In this document: positions 12,100 through 25,570 of the stretch, in pieces | Position numbering within the stretch: position 1 is the stretch's first letter | Layout: every line of letters begins with the position of its first letter | Origin: Odontesthes bonariensis | Taxonomy: Eukaryota > Chordata > Actinopteri > Atheriniformes > Atherinopsidae | DNA length: 64,000 nucleotides | Direction of reading: 5' to 3' | Assembly: GCF_027942865.1 (NCBI RefSeq) | Contig: NC_134510.1 | Location: forward strand, 35,394,663 to 35,458,662 | Made by a program: the position numbers and the translations under genes | The notes under the pieces: model-generated | Database searches by the model: none | What the model was told of the DNA's origin: nothing | The model's input: the letters and a program-made list of their open reading frames with translations, nothing else

Positions 12100-12240
12100 A
12101 ACTAAAAGCTAAAAGCTATACACTACTTTTGAATTCATTTTTGGATTTTGCGTACAAATGCGATTAATCGTTATTAATCAGGGAAATCACGTGATTAATT
12201 AGATTAAAGATTTTAATCGTTGCCCAGCCCTAGTTTTAAG

Positions 12241-15200
12241 TCAGAGTACCCAAAGAGAACCCACCATGCATCAGAGACCCTCTTGCTGTGAACACCACCC
12301 AACTCTGCAGGCCAGACTGAAACCCAACAAGTCTAATTATACAGCTAGATTAAAATGGCAATAATCTCCCTCCTTTATGGTCAAACCACCTATTCACAAT
12401 ACATAAAACTAAAAATGGAAGACATGACCTTGGTGTTCTCCTTTGTCTCCTTCCAGATTTCAGCCCACCTCTCTAATGTTTAAAGAGATTTAAAGGCAGT
12501 CTGGTGTTGTGCTGCAAAAAAAACAGCAGAACAAATGGAGCTCTGTTTGCGGGATTAAGAAAAAGAACATGTTTACTTCATGTTTTCGAGCCAGAGGAAT
12601 GTTGGCAAAAACAACAGCTTCATAACGGAAAGAGAGCGTGAGTTGAAAATGAAACAGGTGCGGGTATCATATTCCATCAAGCTGCTGCTTATGTATCAAC
12701 TGGAAATAACAAGAACAGATAGAATTCTCCATTTTTGGAGATCCAGAAATTAACAAAAAAAAAAAGACGAATGAGATAAATATACATTAAGAACCTGGAA
12801 GAAAAGTGAGCCGACGCACTCCTGTTTCATTAGTTTTTAATGGGCAAAACCTGTGCGTCATTATCATCAGGCCTGATGAAGCTGCAGGCAAACACGCAGC
12901 TCATTACGATCCGAGAATATGAAAAGATTCTTTGCCAGACAGTCTGTAGTCACGGATCTGGAGTCATAATGATGTGACATTTTCAGCTCCTGTGATCAAA
13001 ACAGCCCTTTTTGATGCGCGTGACATTTCCTTATTCACAAAGAGAACAATGGACCAAAAGCTTCAACTCTCCGACCTGTCTGCTGTGTTACGACCGAAGA
13101 AGAAGCAGCTCTGACTCTTCAGCCAATAAAAAATAATAACAGGACAAAGTTTTTATGACCATTTCCAAAGTTACAAGCCCACAGTAACATTTAAGAGCAT
13201 TTTGACATCTGGTTTTGGAATAGTGGGCAACAGATAACTTTGAAACAACCGATGGGATATACAGCTTCTGCACATCAAGCTCAGAGGCAAGTGAGGCGTT
13301 AAACACACTTACAGCGACGGGATTAATGGATGTGAGCTTTAAAAACAAAACATTCGGTGTTATTGAAATCAATAAATAGATGATTTCATCTCGCTGCCTC
13401 AGACTCGCCTCCATGTGGTCTTCATTTCTACAGCCCCCGTGCTTACTTCAGTGTACAGCCAGTTGATTTATAACCAGGCTACCTGCTTGGCACAGCTGGA
13501 CCGAGTGTGCCGGCCAAATTCCTCTGTCAGATTAATCACTTTGTGCTTTTATGTCACTGTAACAAGAAGGAAAGTCATTGCCTTTCATTAGTTATCGCTC
13601 GCTGTTTTTCCATTTTTGATTGAGACAAGAAACCCCCCGAAGGCCGCGGCGCTCAGACAGGATGTCGAAACACACTGTGCTGCACTGAAAACTCTGTGGG
13701 GACTCCTGGCAGGGCCGGGCAGGTCCAGGCAGCCCGTTCGTATGTGCATGTAAAGGCTTTGACTCAACATCATGACTAATGCCTCAATTAACATTCCAGT
13801 CCATTAAGGCTGAGACATATTTCTTCATCTGGACGTTCACAGTTTACAAAGGCCCTCGCTCCAGGCCAGCGATCTCCTTGTGAATTTGACAGAACACCTA
13901 CATTAAAAGTGGTCCCGGTTTTATGGTGCCCTGCGTGTTTTTTTGCAGAATGCTTTTAGGCTCCAGTGAAAAAAGATGAAGATTTAACGAGAGGGGAGGC
14001 GTGCAGAGGCGTCGCTGAAAGGCTTGAAGAACACCTCTGCAATTTTTTATCCAGGTGATTCACTGAAGCCCAAAACAGGTTCAGAGTTAAGAGACGGGGA
14101 CTAACTTCACATGAACAGAACCCTATAATCCACCTTACAGATATGTGTAAGACATACAAATATCCACCGATCCGTATCCACCCACAGGAATAATCTGGAA
14201 TAGATATAGGTCAAGACAAGTTTCGGTGCAATCTGTTGGTTTCCTTAGCCAGGAAATAGTTTTTGAATTGGCTCTATATGAATGAATTGGATTATTTTAT
14301 AAATAATTATGATTACAATGACTTGAATTCCAATTGGCTTGAATTGGACTTTATTATATAAGTGCCTTGAGATGACATTTATTGTATTTGGCGCTTTATA
14401 AATAAAAATGAATTGAATTGAATTGAATTGAATTGAATATGAAAAGTAGCATCATATGGGGTGTTGTGAAAGATTTCTGGTGAAGACATTTACGAATTTT
14501 CCTTGTGTTCAGATAAGGGTTAGAAATATTAGGCCATTGTAAGCACATTCTTAAGGCAAAGACATCTTAAAAGTAGGGATATTTGCTTTAAACTGTCAAA
14601 GAGCTGTGCAATTCACAAAAGAGAGAGCCAAGAGTTCTGTTTGCAGTCAATGGTGGGGTGCAGTTTAACTAAATCAAGTTCAATAAACAAGCAGACTAAC
14701 GGGTTTGCTGAGACAAAGTCTAAGAAAAACGCTAACATCCACTTCCAAAACAGAAGACCTCAACCAGTGATGATTAAAAGTTTGAGGGTCAAGTACTACT
14801 GAGGGGGTTCCTGTAAGAGGAAACAGGTGTGCAGAATGGCAACAAGTGGCAGGTGTGATGGGTGGAGAGCTCACGAGGAGCGAGAAAGTCACCAGGGATC
14901 ACTGATGGATGAAGAAAGGAAACTAAGGGAAGATCTGACTGAGACCAAGAACAAACAACTCCAAGATGTAGTCCGCTTATTAAAAAAGAAATACAACGCA
15001 AACACTTCCAGGCTAAATTTCATGAAACTTCACGAGAGGAAGACGTAACAGAACTCATGACGTGTGAGATTTGTGCTGCTATTCCCCATTTTTGTTTGAT
15101 TTCCCTAAAAATAAACTTAAATAAGCTAAAAATGGAGAATTGTAACGTTGATTGACATCTGAAATGGGGCAAATCTTTCAATGACCACCGCGGGGACTAA

Positions 15201-17435
15201 CGCAATGTCTGGTTGATGCACATCGTTAAAGAACAGATGCTGGTGCTGAGTCTTGGTATCACAGCCTACTTTAGGGGACAAGTATTTGTAGACTTTGGTG
15301 TAAAACGACCGATCACTGAATTTGAGCCCAGGTCATATTGGAAGACTCCACATTACTTAAAGGATACAGTAAACTACTTCTTGGGCTTTGTTTTAACACC
15401 TCAGGCTTCAGCTGTATCAGATTTAGAAGCAATATTCTTATCAAACTCACGAAGATCGAGGCGACTTTACTAACACAAAGTTAAACCTCAAGGTTTGTTT
15501 AATAACCGTCTAATCCGCTGACTGCTGCTTTATCCTGTAGAACTTATCTGTGTTGCAGAACTATCGAATTACGGTTGATAAAAGCTGTTACACGGAGTGA
15601 AATAATGAATAGAATTCACTCTTCTTTCTGTAGAAAATGTAAGCAGCGATAATTCTTTGGCACTCATGAATGATTTGAGGAGATCCAGACAAACATACAC
15701 CAGCTGGGGCTGCGTTTGCTGTGCGAACACACAAACAAAAAAAGCTTTTTTTAAGCTTTCTATTTGCTCTGTTTCATGTGTTCAAGGCAACACAACAAGC
15801 CTTAATGATGAACAGAGAAATATTCACCACTTCAGTGTGTAGCTGCAATTCTGTGGAGGTTGTCTGACCTCTTGTTAGCATTCAGCACTGACTGACCTGA
15901 AACCCTCCGTCATCTCTTTGCCTCTATGACAGGACATCAATTATTGAGCCATTAATTATTGCCTGGAACAGATGTCAGTCAAGTGAGACGGACACTTTAA
16001 CCCTGGTGAATAACACAGAACCATAAACAATGAGTTAGTCCGACCGTCCGGCCATGAGCACTGGTGTATGAACACATTTCAGGGGTGTTATAAATTCTGA
16101 GGGCAGGGAACTAGTAAAAGGAGCGTGCCCATGACAATGACTGGCTCATATATCAGCCTCTAGGATGGTATAAATACTTACACTGCTCCATTTCACCTCA
16201 AAGAACCAAATAAGCACTCCAGTAGGAGACATTAGCACATTTAATTTGGGCCATATGGGGGGGAAAGTATCCGTTAAGAAGCTGGAAACACTACATCAAA
16301 AAGATCTACTGCTATGCAAGGTGGTCAATGCTGGAAGATCCCAACATCTTATTATAATCTTCATGGAAACCTGCAGAGTAGCTCAGCTTAGACAGTGATA
16401 TGATTTCTCTGCCCCGGCTTATTGAGCTTATTTCGCTCAGTTCGGCTGTTAGAGAGTCGCACCGAAGCTCTCAGAGTTCAGACCTTTGTGTGCTTTGGGA
16501 CTGTTGCTGTTACAAAGTGTTCATTATCCTCCCTGTGATGCTTGGATAAGTTTCCATCAAAGTGTGTGTGTGTGGTACGTAAGGTAGATATCCATCTTAC
16601 TGTTACAGTAACCATCCTGAAAACCTTCTCTCATGCATTGCAAAAGGCTGAGCTGTAATTTGTAAAAAGAAAAATGATAACAAGATTATAAAAAATCTGG
16701 AAAAAAAGGGAAAAAAATGGCAGCAGACTTTCTCATATTCCAGACAGCAGACACATCTGGGCTTAATCTGGGCTACTTTTGGCACTTGTGGCTCATTTGG
16801 CGCCACTGGCAAATAGCCTGAGCTGAGCCTATCTTGAGCTGTGGTGATCGTTGTGTGAGCCAGATGTGGCCCAAATGTCGTAGGCCGGCTTCGACATAGG
16901 TTGCAGCCAGAGTCGGAGCCAGCTGTGGCCCAACCCCAACGGAAAATGGAGATTTGGGGTCTGGGGACGTTTCGCCTCTCATCAAAGAGTCTTCCCCAAA
17001 GTGGGGTAGAGTACCAGTCATTTAGAATCACATGGTTATCATTGGCCTGTGCAGCCATCCTGACAGTTGTTCGGGTCATGGAGGCAACATGTGGGATTTT
17101 AAACCCTTGCACCACATAACCCCTCACAGCAGATGGCTTGTTAAAACAGAACCATGTGTAAAGTTGTCATTGGAAAGTGTCTGTAAAGGAGCAGACACTT
17201 TGACAGAAATATTTTGCAGGTAACTGGACTGTCACCATTAATCTCCACTGGACTGACCTGACAACTCATCAGATACGAGTTTGAAATGCACCTTCCAATA
17301 ATTAAAGCTGTAGCAACACTTATGCTAACCTCTTCAGGAGCTGCCGTCACTAACTGTCACTTTAAATATAAAACCCAGCCGGTATACAGCACTGAGTGAC
17401 GTGAACTCCTTTGCCTTGGCCTTGACCTGTATATC
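12241..17435. other. Apparently noncoding DNA
   Basis: Holds the L2 tail at 14240-14440 and a degenerate 'ggcccaaatgt/tggcccaac' region at 16740-16960 where a 174-codon minus frame arises; the frame looks like a by-product of that repetitive sequence. No gene recognised. Confidence 0.4.
14240..14440 (+). repeat. L2-type LINE 3' tail with (TTGAA)n
   Basis: The sequence 'agtgccttgagatgac..tttggcgctttataaataaaaatg' followed by about six gaatt units (14408-14437) is the usual 3' end of teleost L2 LINEs, ending in the pentamer microsatellite. No coding part remains. Confidence 0.55.
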
Positions 17436-18094
17436 TTAAAGGGGTAGTTCGCCTCTTTTGACATGAAGCTGTATGACATCCCATATCAGCAATATCATTT
17501 ATTAAATTTGACTTACCCCCTGCTGCGTCCTGTGAGCAGAGTTCCAGCCTCGTTTTGGTGTTGATGAAGGTAGTCCGGCTAGTTGGCTGGGGTTTAAAAA
17601 ATAAAGCGTTTTGCTTCTGAAAACAATATGCGTTCAAAAGAGTAATACATTTGCATCACAAAGTCGTTCAACAGAAAAAGTCAGACCACACAATCGCTTG
17701 GCCCTATTTTCTCTCCCTTCGTATCACTGCTGCCACCTGCCGCGCCTGTTTCGGTGTTTACTGCTCGGTTTGCACTTCGGTCTGCACGGTCTGCACAGCA
17801 GGCAGTGATACGAAGCGAGAGAAAATAGCGCCAAGCGATTGTGAGGTCTGACTTTTTCCTGGCTAACGATTTTGTGATGCAAATGTATTACTCTTTTGAA
17901 CGCATATTGATTTGAGAAGCAAAACGCTTTATTTTTTAAACCCCAGCCAACTAGCCGGACTACCTTCGTCAACGCCAAAACGAGGCTGGAACTCTGCTCA
18001 CAGGACGCAGCAGGGGGGAAGAAAATTTAATAAATTATATTGCTAGTATGGGATGTCATACAGCTTCATGTCAAGAGGCGAACTATCCCTTTAA
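17436..18094. mobile_element. Long fold-back MITE, TTAA target, copy 1
   Basis: Bounded by TTAA (17436-17439 and 18091-18094) with termini AGGGGTAGTTCGCC / GGCGAACTATCCCT. The two arms, 17440-17730 and 17802-18090, are about 290 bases each and nearly complementary, around a loop of about 70. TTAA plus AGGG/CCCT ends fits Kolobok/T2 better than piggyBac, which usually has CCC/GGG ends. A second copy lies at 59548-60180. Frames inside are arm artefacts. Confidence 0.8.
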
Positions 18095-20904
18095 AACCAG
18101 GTACTGATTATGATTCCAGAACAATAGCCGCCTAACAAGGTAATCACCTGCTGGGAATGAGTGTTACCACTGTGGGTTTTGTCTATTGCTTTTGTCTTTG
18201 TTGGTGCCTGTTTTTAAGGTTTTTTTTTTGTTCTTCTCAGCAAAGATAACATACACAAAAATTCCCAATGACCAATCTGACGCCAGCGATTAGTTGTGGA
18301 TTAAAAGGAGATAGATAGATAGCGTTTGTAAACATAAATGTCTCTTTCTGAGGTTTAAAAAAATGCTACACAAAAGCAGATATTATTCTATAACTAAACG
18401 ATTGTTACCAAACTTTGTTGTTGCATGGAAAAAATCCCCGTGTGCAGCCAGTGTGGGAGACGTTGAAGATAAGCATCATCCCCACAGTTATAAACCACAT
18501 GAGTTTACGAGCAGGTGCTGCTGTGGCTCGTCGCTGTGGTGACTGTTTCCCTCTGAAGCTTCGCAGGTTGGATGTGGAAGAAATCTCTCCCCAAAGCTGA
18601 GGTGTTAAAGCTTTGCAGAAGTGCCCCCGCAGACGTCACCGGAACACTGCACATCATAACAGGATGAGCGCACCGGATATATATTTTCTGCTGGCAGAGT
18701 TATCACTTTGATGAGGCTGGCGACGTCTCAGGTTTACAGGTGACAGCCAGGACAGGTGACACACGCCGCCGGCTGCGAACATCACAGCTGGCGCCTGGCG
18801 TGGCCTTCAGCAGGTCTAACCTTTTGCTTTGCCTCGACGTATCAAACGCAGACAGGACAGACGGCGCTTTGATGTTACCTGTCTGACATTTCTGTGTATT
18901 GACAGAAACTGAAGATGGTTTCGATTGCACAACATACTCGTACTTTTCGTGCTGCTATTCTCTAATGATTGGTCTCATGAAACAATCTCAGTAGACAGTT
19001 CATGAAGCTATTTAAGCCTCAGGACTCAGGAGCATTGTGTTTTCAGCAAGTACTTTAACCAGATGAAAATGCATCATGTTGCTGCTCATGCTACACGCTC
19101 AACGACTTGTGCAATGATTGACTTCTCCTGGGCACGTTTCAAAATGTAATTGGTTCTCTCTGTTTTTCTTCTTGTTCTGGCAGCACATGCTGCTACATTT
19201 TTTTCATTACTGGATCCAACTCACGTATTGTGAGCAAACACGTGTACATCTGATCATTGCTTATTTGTAGTATCCCAACATGAACTTGTTGTCAAGCAAG
19301 CAAGAGCTGTTGGATGAGAAAACAACTCCCATTCTTCTGGATTAATCCATCAATCAGAATGTCTTTGGTTTAATCTCCTGCCTCCACAGTCGGTGTCCTT
19401 GCGCAGGATGCTGAACCCTACGTTGCCTCAGTACAACAATTGTTTCGTGTGTGTGTTTGATAATGGATGAACAAAGAAAGATAGTATGAGTGTGACACCT
19501 ACTTTAACGCACTTTGAGAAGTCAAACAAACTGGACAAGTGGTTCGAAAATAGTCTTTAAAATTTCCATTCAACATTTCCTGAGTGATCGTAACTAAAAT
19601 AGATTTACAGACATTGAACCAACTAGTTGTCAGAGGTGGATATATTTGTCCACCTCATGTAATTATTTTGAAACACAAACATATCTTTATTACCTCCAGA
19701 CATGTTGGGACAGAGATGGTGCACTGCTGCCCCCACATGGAAACCAGGAGGAACGCAGCTGAAAAAAGTATTTAATCCAGAAACTGTTGATTTATGAAGA
19801 GTAAACGTACGTGGTTTAAAGACTAACTGCTTAATTATATTTTAGAAGCATTTATTTGCTTTGAAAGCCTCACAGGAGGAGTTTCTTGCATAAAGTGTTG
19901 CAGGGTAAGTTCCTCCAATTGGAACATTCAGTGTGAATTTATTAGTTGTGGGAGCAAAGCAGAGCAACTCTTAAATGAAAATAATCTGCTTGGTAATTAG
20001 TTGTTTTGGTCAAAGGTTGGCTCGGGTAAATCAAAAGGAATCCCAGGACTTCCTGCATGTGGAAAATGTGAGGAAGTGGAAAACTTTGTCTTTTAGATGC
20101 TTCTGTGATGATTTCATTAAATGGACTGAACCGTTTTACCATGTGGGATGGATGCAAAGATGGAAAAAAAATGCCTTTTCACTTCAATTTTTGGTCTGTG
20201 ATCATGGGAAAAGATGAGTTGTTAATGTTCCACAATGACATTGTGCCGGTGAGCCAGCACAGACAATACGTTCCATGCATTTTCCATACTTCAGGGTAGC
20301 GGGGGGACTGGATTCCATCCGAGCTGCACTCTGGTCGGCTCACCGGTCTATCGCAGCACCCAAGGACGATACAAGGACTCTAAAACTGAAACGGTTGCAT
20401 TATTTATCCATTTACTCATTAACTACACATCATTCCTTGCATACACTTTGGAAAGAAAGTTTCTCTTTCAAGTTTTCCACATTTTGTTCTGTTTCAGAAT
20501 GATTTAAAAATGGTTTCAATTCATTTTTCCTTCATTAACCTTCTAAACTATCCAGATCCTTTGGCATGTGATGCAGGTTACTAAGCTCGGGTGCATCCGA
20601 CTTCTAACAGTGATGCAGCTACGAATACTGAACTAAATTAATTTGATTAATTATATTTAGGAAGGCACACCGGACTGTATAAGGTCTTAACCCATGACAT
20701 CAGTAGAACTGCTTGTAAACAGGACTATGGAGTTGCAAGAATATTTCTGCAGCATTTAAATACCCGTAAGTACAGTAGTCTTCTTCATTCTTAAATGGAA
20801 GAGGACTGGAGCAACATGGGATGAAGAGACCTCGCCAGACGGGTAACGTGCAAGTTAATGGTGACCATGAATGAGATGCAAAGTTTTGTGGAGGTGGGCA
20901 AACC
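18095..20904. other. Apparently noncoding DNA
   Basis: A short gatagatagat run at 18308-18320 and a dispersed-repeat fragment at 20275-20365 are the only marks. No exon or RNA gene recognised. Confidence 0.4.
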
Positions 20905-21575
20905 TTAGTCAAAGTCAAAGTCAAATTTATTTGTATAGCACATTTCATGTACAAAACAATTCAAAGTGCTTTACATAAAATAAAAGCATTGCAGCAGGGA
21001 GTGGAAGAAGCATTAAAAATACATAAAAGAATATAAAGAGAAATTGTAAACCATCAGCAGGCTTTTAAAATCTATTCTGTGACTGACTGGAAGCCAGAGT
21101 AAAGATTTTAAAGCTGCTGTGATGTGTTCAGATCTCTTAGTCCGGGTTAAAACTCCAGCAGCAGCGTTCTGGATGAGCTGCAGATGTTTAATGCTCTTTT
21201 TGGGAAGTCCAGTTAAAAGAGCGTTACAGTGATGGAGTCTGCTGGAGATGAATGCATGGATGAGTTTCTCCTGGTCTGTTTGGGAGAGGAAACCTTTAAT
21301 TCTGTTGATATTTCTGAGGTGGTAAAAAGCTGCCTTGGTGACAGCTTTGATGTGGCTGCTGAAAGTCAGATCTGAGTCTATCAACACTCCGAAGTTACGA
21401 ACTTGGTCAGTGATTGTAAGGTCCCGAGTCTCAAGATATTTACCAACGCTGACCCTCTTCTCTTTGCTACCAAACAGAATGATCTCAGTTTTGTCTTCAT
21501 TTAATTGTAGAAAATTCTCTCTCATCCAGGTGTTTACTTCCTCCAGACACCGACACATGGAAGGACAGCCATCTT
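20905..21575 (-). pseudogene. L2-clade LINE fragment (181-aa reverse transcriptase C-terminal part)
   Basis: Minus-strand frame 21558-21013 reads CLEEVNTWMRENFLQLNEDKTE, then FGVLIDSDLTFSSHI, LINRIKGFL-type and RLHHCNALLTGLPKKSIKHLQ, the segment just after the palm domain in L2/CR1-clade LINE proteins. It is 5'-truncated, so the catalytic aspartates are absent, and it ends early in the C-terminal region. The A/T-rich L2 tail (tttatttgtatagcacattt) at 20925-20945 lies downstream, where an L2 tail should be. Confidence 0.8.
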
Positions 21576-21764
21576 TGCAGCCCTTCGCAATTCAGACCAT
21601 TGTGGCAGAGTGGTCAGACATGCACTAAAAATTATGGCTGGGCAACGATTCAAATTTTATTCTAATTAATCACATGATTTCCCTGATTAATCACGATTAA
21701 TGACATTTGTACGCAAAATCCAAAAATGAATCCAAAAGTAGTGTATAGCTTTTAGCATTTAGCT

Positions 21765-22070
21765 TTATTTTAAATGTGCTGCCATATGAATGAAAGTGCC
21801 ATAACATTTGTTGTGCAAACACACTTTTAACATCAGCATCTTTCTGTAGTTTTTATGTAGAAGCCTCGCTCCACTGTCTGTTTCCTTGAATGACTTGCTG
21901 CTATCAGTTGTGTGTTTTGCCTTTAAGTGATATTTTAGACTGGAACTACTACGCTGAGAAGACAATTCAACTTGGCAGTGTTTACAGATGACTTTGGTTC
22001 TGTCGACTCCGCCGTCTGGAAGAACTTTAAAATGAAAATGGCCGAGTAAAAGTTCCGTACCCTTCTCCAT
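21765..22070 (-). CDS. BED-type zinc finger ORF of hAT element, copy C
   Basis: 101 intact codons matching the consensus of the four copies at every residue, with CKHC and HLKAKH zinc ligands. Encoded on the minus strand, antisense to the SINE at 22223-22406. Confidence 0.7.
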   Translation of the reverse strand: MEKGTELLLGHFHFKVLPDGGVDRTKVICKHCQVELSSQRSSSSLKYHLKAKHTTDSSKSFKETDSGARLLHKNYRKMLMLKVCLHNKCYGTFIHMAAHLK

Positions 22071-22222
22071 GTTTGGTGGATCCGCCGATTACTTTCTTTT
22101 CCGGTTCCACAGCAGACAGCAGCAGACTTTTACAAAATAAAAGCCTGTGACCAACAGACTTTTACAAAATAAAAGCCTGTGAGCAACAGACTTTTACAAT
22201 AATAAAAAATAATAATAAAACA

Positions 22223-22406
22223 GGGGTGGTCCGTGGCATAGTGGGATGAGCAGGCGCCCCATGTACAGAGGCTATAGTCCTCGCTGCAGCTGGCCCCGGT
22301 TCGAGTCCCACATTAAATCGCCCTGTGCTGCATGTTGTTCCCCCTCTCTCTGCCCGCTGTTTCCTGTCTCTCTGAACTTTCCTATCCATTAAAGGCCCAA
22401 AAGCCC
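22223..22406 (+). repeat. tRNA-derived SINE passenger, copy C
   Basis: ggggtggtccgtggcatagt begins the tRNA-like head; ggttcgagtccc is the B-box; the body ends ccattaaaggcccaaaagccc. Small changes in the A-box region (ggcatagtgggatgagca). Confidence 0.7.
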
Positions 22407-22870
22407 AGAGATGTGGACTCAAGTCACTGTGACTTGGACTCAAGTCGACTCGAGTTGCTGTTTTGATGACTTGTGACTTGACAAAAAATAAAAAAAAGAC
22501 TTGAGACTCGACTCGGACTTGGAAGTTAAAGACTCTGGACTTGACTTGACTTGAGACACGATGACTTGAATGACTTGAGTGTTAAGCATCTAGCATAACT
22601 TCGAACTTTGTTCGCCATTTGAAGATCTATTCTGACCAGTAAGTGCTGTCAAATTAGCTAATATTATCCTGTTAGCTTAGTCGGTAGTTAGCTAACGTTA
22701 GCTTGATATGGGTGGACAGGTTGGACACATTGGCCAATGATGTTTACTGACAGCTACTTATATCTTGTCTTTTCACTTTATTAAGATCAGATTCTGCAGA
22801 TAAAATTGCAATAATAAGGTGACTTGACTTGCCCAAGAAAAAATTACTTGGGACTGACTTGCACATTTTT
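22404..22870. mobile_element. Nested hAT-like element rich in gacttgac/actcgagtc
   Basis: Starts cagagatgtggactcaagtc and runs through multiple 'gacttgac' and 'actcgac' motifs to '..gacttgcccaagaaaaaattacttgggactgacttgcac'. Teleost hAT families with CAGAGGTGGACTCGAGTC ends look like this. The right terminus is eroded into a T-run, so the border is approximate. Confidence 0.5.
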
Positions 22871-22980
22871 TTTTTAAATAAAAAAATAAAACCTGTGTTA
22901 ATGCGCAATAAAATATTTATTGGCATTAAATAATTAATGAGTTAACGCGATAATAACGAGCTAACCGCCTTACTAAAAAT

Positions 22981-25570
22981 ACATGACAAACTGCTGGGGG
23001 TTTATCAAAAGGCACATGAACGAATCTCAGACCACGAGAAACAGAATTTCATCAAACAAACATTGAACTGTTCAGTCACAGTTCCTCACAATGCATTGTG
23101 TGGATAAAACCAGGCGCTGAGCATAAGCTTAATATCATTTCTACTGTCAGTCCAGGTGACACGCCAGGTTAGAAAACCTTTTCCAGGATGCTCAAGGCCT
23201 CAGGCTGGGGTTGAGATGATCTGATGCATACAGGCAAGGAAACACAGGAAAAAGGCCTGAAAGTCATGGATTCCTCCAGCCACATCCCAGTTGAGCCTCT
23301 TTGGAGAGACAGCTGATCACCGACACTCCTCGTCCAATCGTGGTTGAGCTTCCTGCCAAAAGAAACTTTCTCAGGAAAGGCAGGTCAACTTTGCAACACG
23401 ATTCCCAATAAAGCGAGCAGCTGGGACTGATGGCAAAAAGGATTCAACAAAGTAGGTCTGAGAGCGTACAGAAAAGTTTTTAATGAAAACACGTAAAAAA
23501 CTGTTTTCACTTTGCCATGGAGGGGGATTGCTTGTAGATTTATGGAGGGAAAATGAACTGAATCCTTTTAAAAGTTGGGCACTAAGCTAACAAACTGTGG
23601 AACATTTGAAAGGGTTTGAAAACTTCTTTCAGTACCCTTCACATGTGGTTTTCCTTCTGGTTGACATCACCATCATCGGGCCTCTTGGAATATGTGAGTT
23701 GACTTCATAAAACAATCACAAACAAATACTAAATATACGACCATAACAGCCGATGATCCAAGAAATCTCAACAAATCCTTCAAAGATGAAAAATGAGTCA
23801 TTTACAGTTAGAAGTTATCGCTATAATTAAAGTTGCTGCAGAGTGAAAATAAACCGTAAATGTTTTCGACTCGACATAGTTATATATTTATGGGTGGTTT
23901 TGTTTGAAAATTATTTTCAAAAGCAGTGTTGACACGATTTATTGCTCCGTTGAAGGAAAAGCTTACACTCAAAATTAGCTCTGCCAAAATGGTGTGAGGG
24001 GGCAGATTTGGATCCCCGACTCCTCGTGAGTTTTTGCTGGGACAGTCAGCGCTGAACACTAATACGCTCTGAGAGTCCAGGTGGCGTTACGGAATCCTTT
24101 AAACATGTCAAAACTCATTTTAATTTCACAGTTTACATGTGAAAGCCTTGTTTGCAGGATAATGACAAACTGTCAAAACACACAGCCGTGTCTTTTCTTT
24201 GACAAACTGCAGAGAGTCACATCCTGTTAAAAAGTCACTTTTTTCCCAGGGAAACTGGGAAGTTTGGCAGTTAAATACAAAAAGACTGTTACAGAATTCA
24301 TCTTCAGACACGCTGGGATGCACGGATGAAATAATGAGCTGCTGCACAGAATACAAAGTACATATCTGTCAATCAAAAGCCATCCATCCATCAGCTTCAA
24401 CTCTGTGTACAAACAGCTGAATTCAAAGGAATATACTGTGCTTCAGAGAGGATTTATCAGTTGGTTTAAAAGCATCTGAGATTATCTCCATTCGACCCCC
24501 TCCCTCAGCATCAGATCTGTGGCAGCTTCATCTGAAATTTAGTAAGACCGTACTAAAGTACGACTGTTTCAGCCAGCAATTTCTTTCACAAGTAGTTTGT
24601 GTGCACTGAGCAGCCCGCTGAGCGCTGTCTGAAAGGCTTTGAACATTTTGGCCATTACACGTTGGACATTGCAGTGAAAGCTTTTGAACTGGCTTTCGAG
24701 TGTGGCTGGTAAGAAAAGCAATAAGCACTTTTCTGCTGGAGTGCCTGGCTGGGCTTTCTCAGGGTGCTCCAGCGTAAATTAACCTATGATTCTATATCTT
24801 CTGCACGTCGTCTGCTGCTGTGATGGACTGACGACTTGTCCAGATTACCACACCAATGCAAGTGTCAGCTGGACTCCTTTTAGTTTAGTATGTTTACTTT
24901 TAAGCATATAACTTCACAACAAAGCCAAATGTTTGGAACAAAGTAAAGGAAACCATTGATCTGAATTTAAGAACAACACATACATGCTCGAGTTCCTGCA
25001 GGGTGATCTGTTTCTTTGAGTGCATTTCTACACAGATTATTCTACTTTTAGCACTATTTACATGCGTTCTATTCCAGTGAAATCATTTTGTACTCTTTAC
25101 TTCTTTGTTGTTTTTAGTTTACAGAAACATTTAAAGACATTTGTGTGAAAGGGTAAAGGTTTTATGCTAATGAGTAAACAAAGCCTCCACTGTTTTCACG
25201 CTTGCCCATAACAGCTTATTTATTTACACTATTTATGCCTCTCCTCTCCACCCCTGCGGCACTAAACTGGCAAATTCTAACCAGAACAAAAGATCATTTT
25301 TAAGAAAACATGAACCTGACCATGAGGTCAAAGGGTCAAAAATGGTCTTAAAATGATGTTTTGAGTGAAACGATGTGTAAATTTAGTTTCCCTTTTTTTA
25401 ACATAATGTGGATTAATCATGTTCAGTCCTGTTAAGTTATTTGGCCATTTAGGTTGATGCCTACAATGCTCACTCACACCTGCACAGGTGCAGCTGGGTG
25501 GCGACTGCAGGGCACTTAAAGGTGACACATCATGTCTTTTTATGCCGCTTTTTTAAGATGTTTGAAGGTG
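22981..25570. other. Apparently noncoding DNA
   Basis: No repeat boundary or coding exon recognised; frames below 80 codons. Confidence 0.4.

Larger units (their letters stand above)
11387..12232 (+). mobile_element. Non-autonomous hAT element with BED-finger ORF, copy B (reference copy)
   Basis: 846 bases bounded by TAGGGCTGGGC and GCCCAGCCCTA with a perfect 8-bp target duplication GTTTTAAG (11379-11386, 12233-12240). It holds a complete antisense tRNA-SINE (11497-11675) and the BED ORF. With clean ends, clean target repeats and no later nested insertion, it is the best template for the family. Confidence 0.92.
21633..22972 (-). mobile_element. Non-autonomous hAT element with BED-finger ORF, copy C
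   Basis: Minus-strand copy with 8-bp target duplication CTAAAAAT (21625-21632 and 22973-22980). Left end is TATGGCTGGGC; the right end (ctaaccgcctta) is degenerate, so this copy is probably immobile. It carries the BED ORF, a plus-strand SINE (22223-22406) and a nested 'gacttgac'-rich element (22404-22870). Confidence 0.85.

Noticed and set aside
16603..17127. 174-codon minus-strand ORF
   Set aside because: It runs through a degenerate ggcccaaatg-type repeat and a homopolymer-rich end; the translation is Cys/Phe-rich, has no domain and no splice partners.
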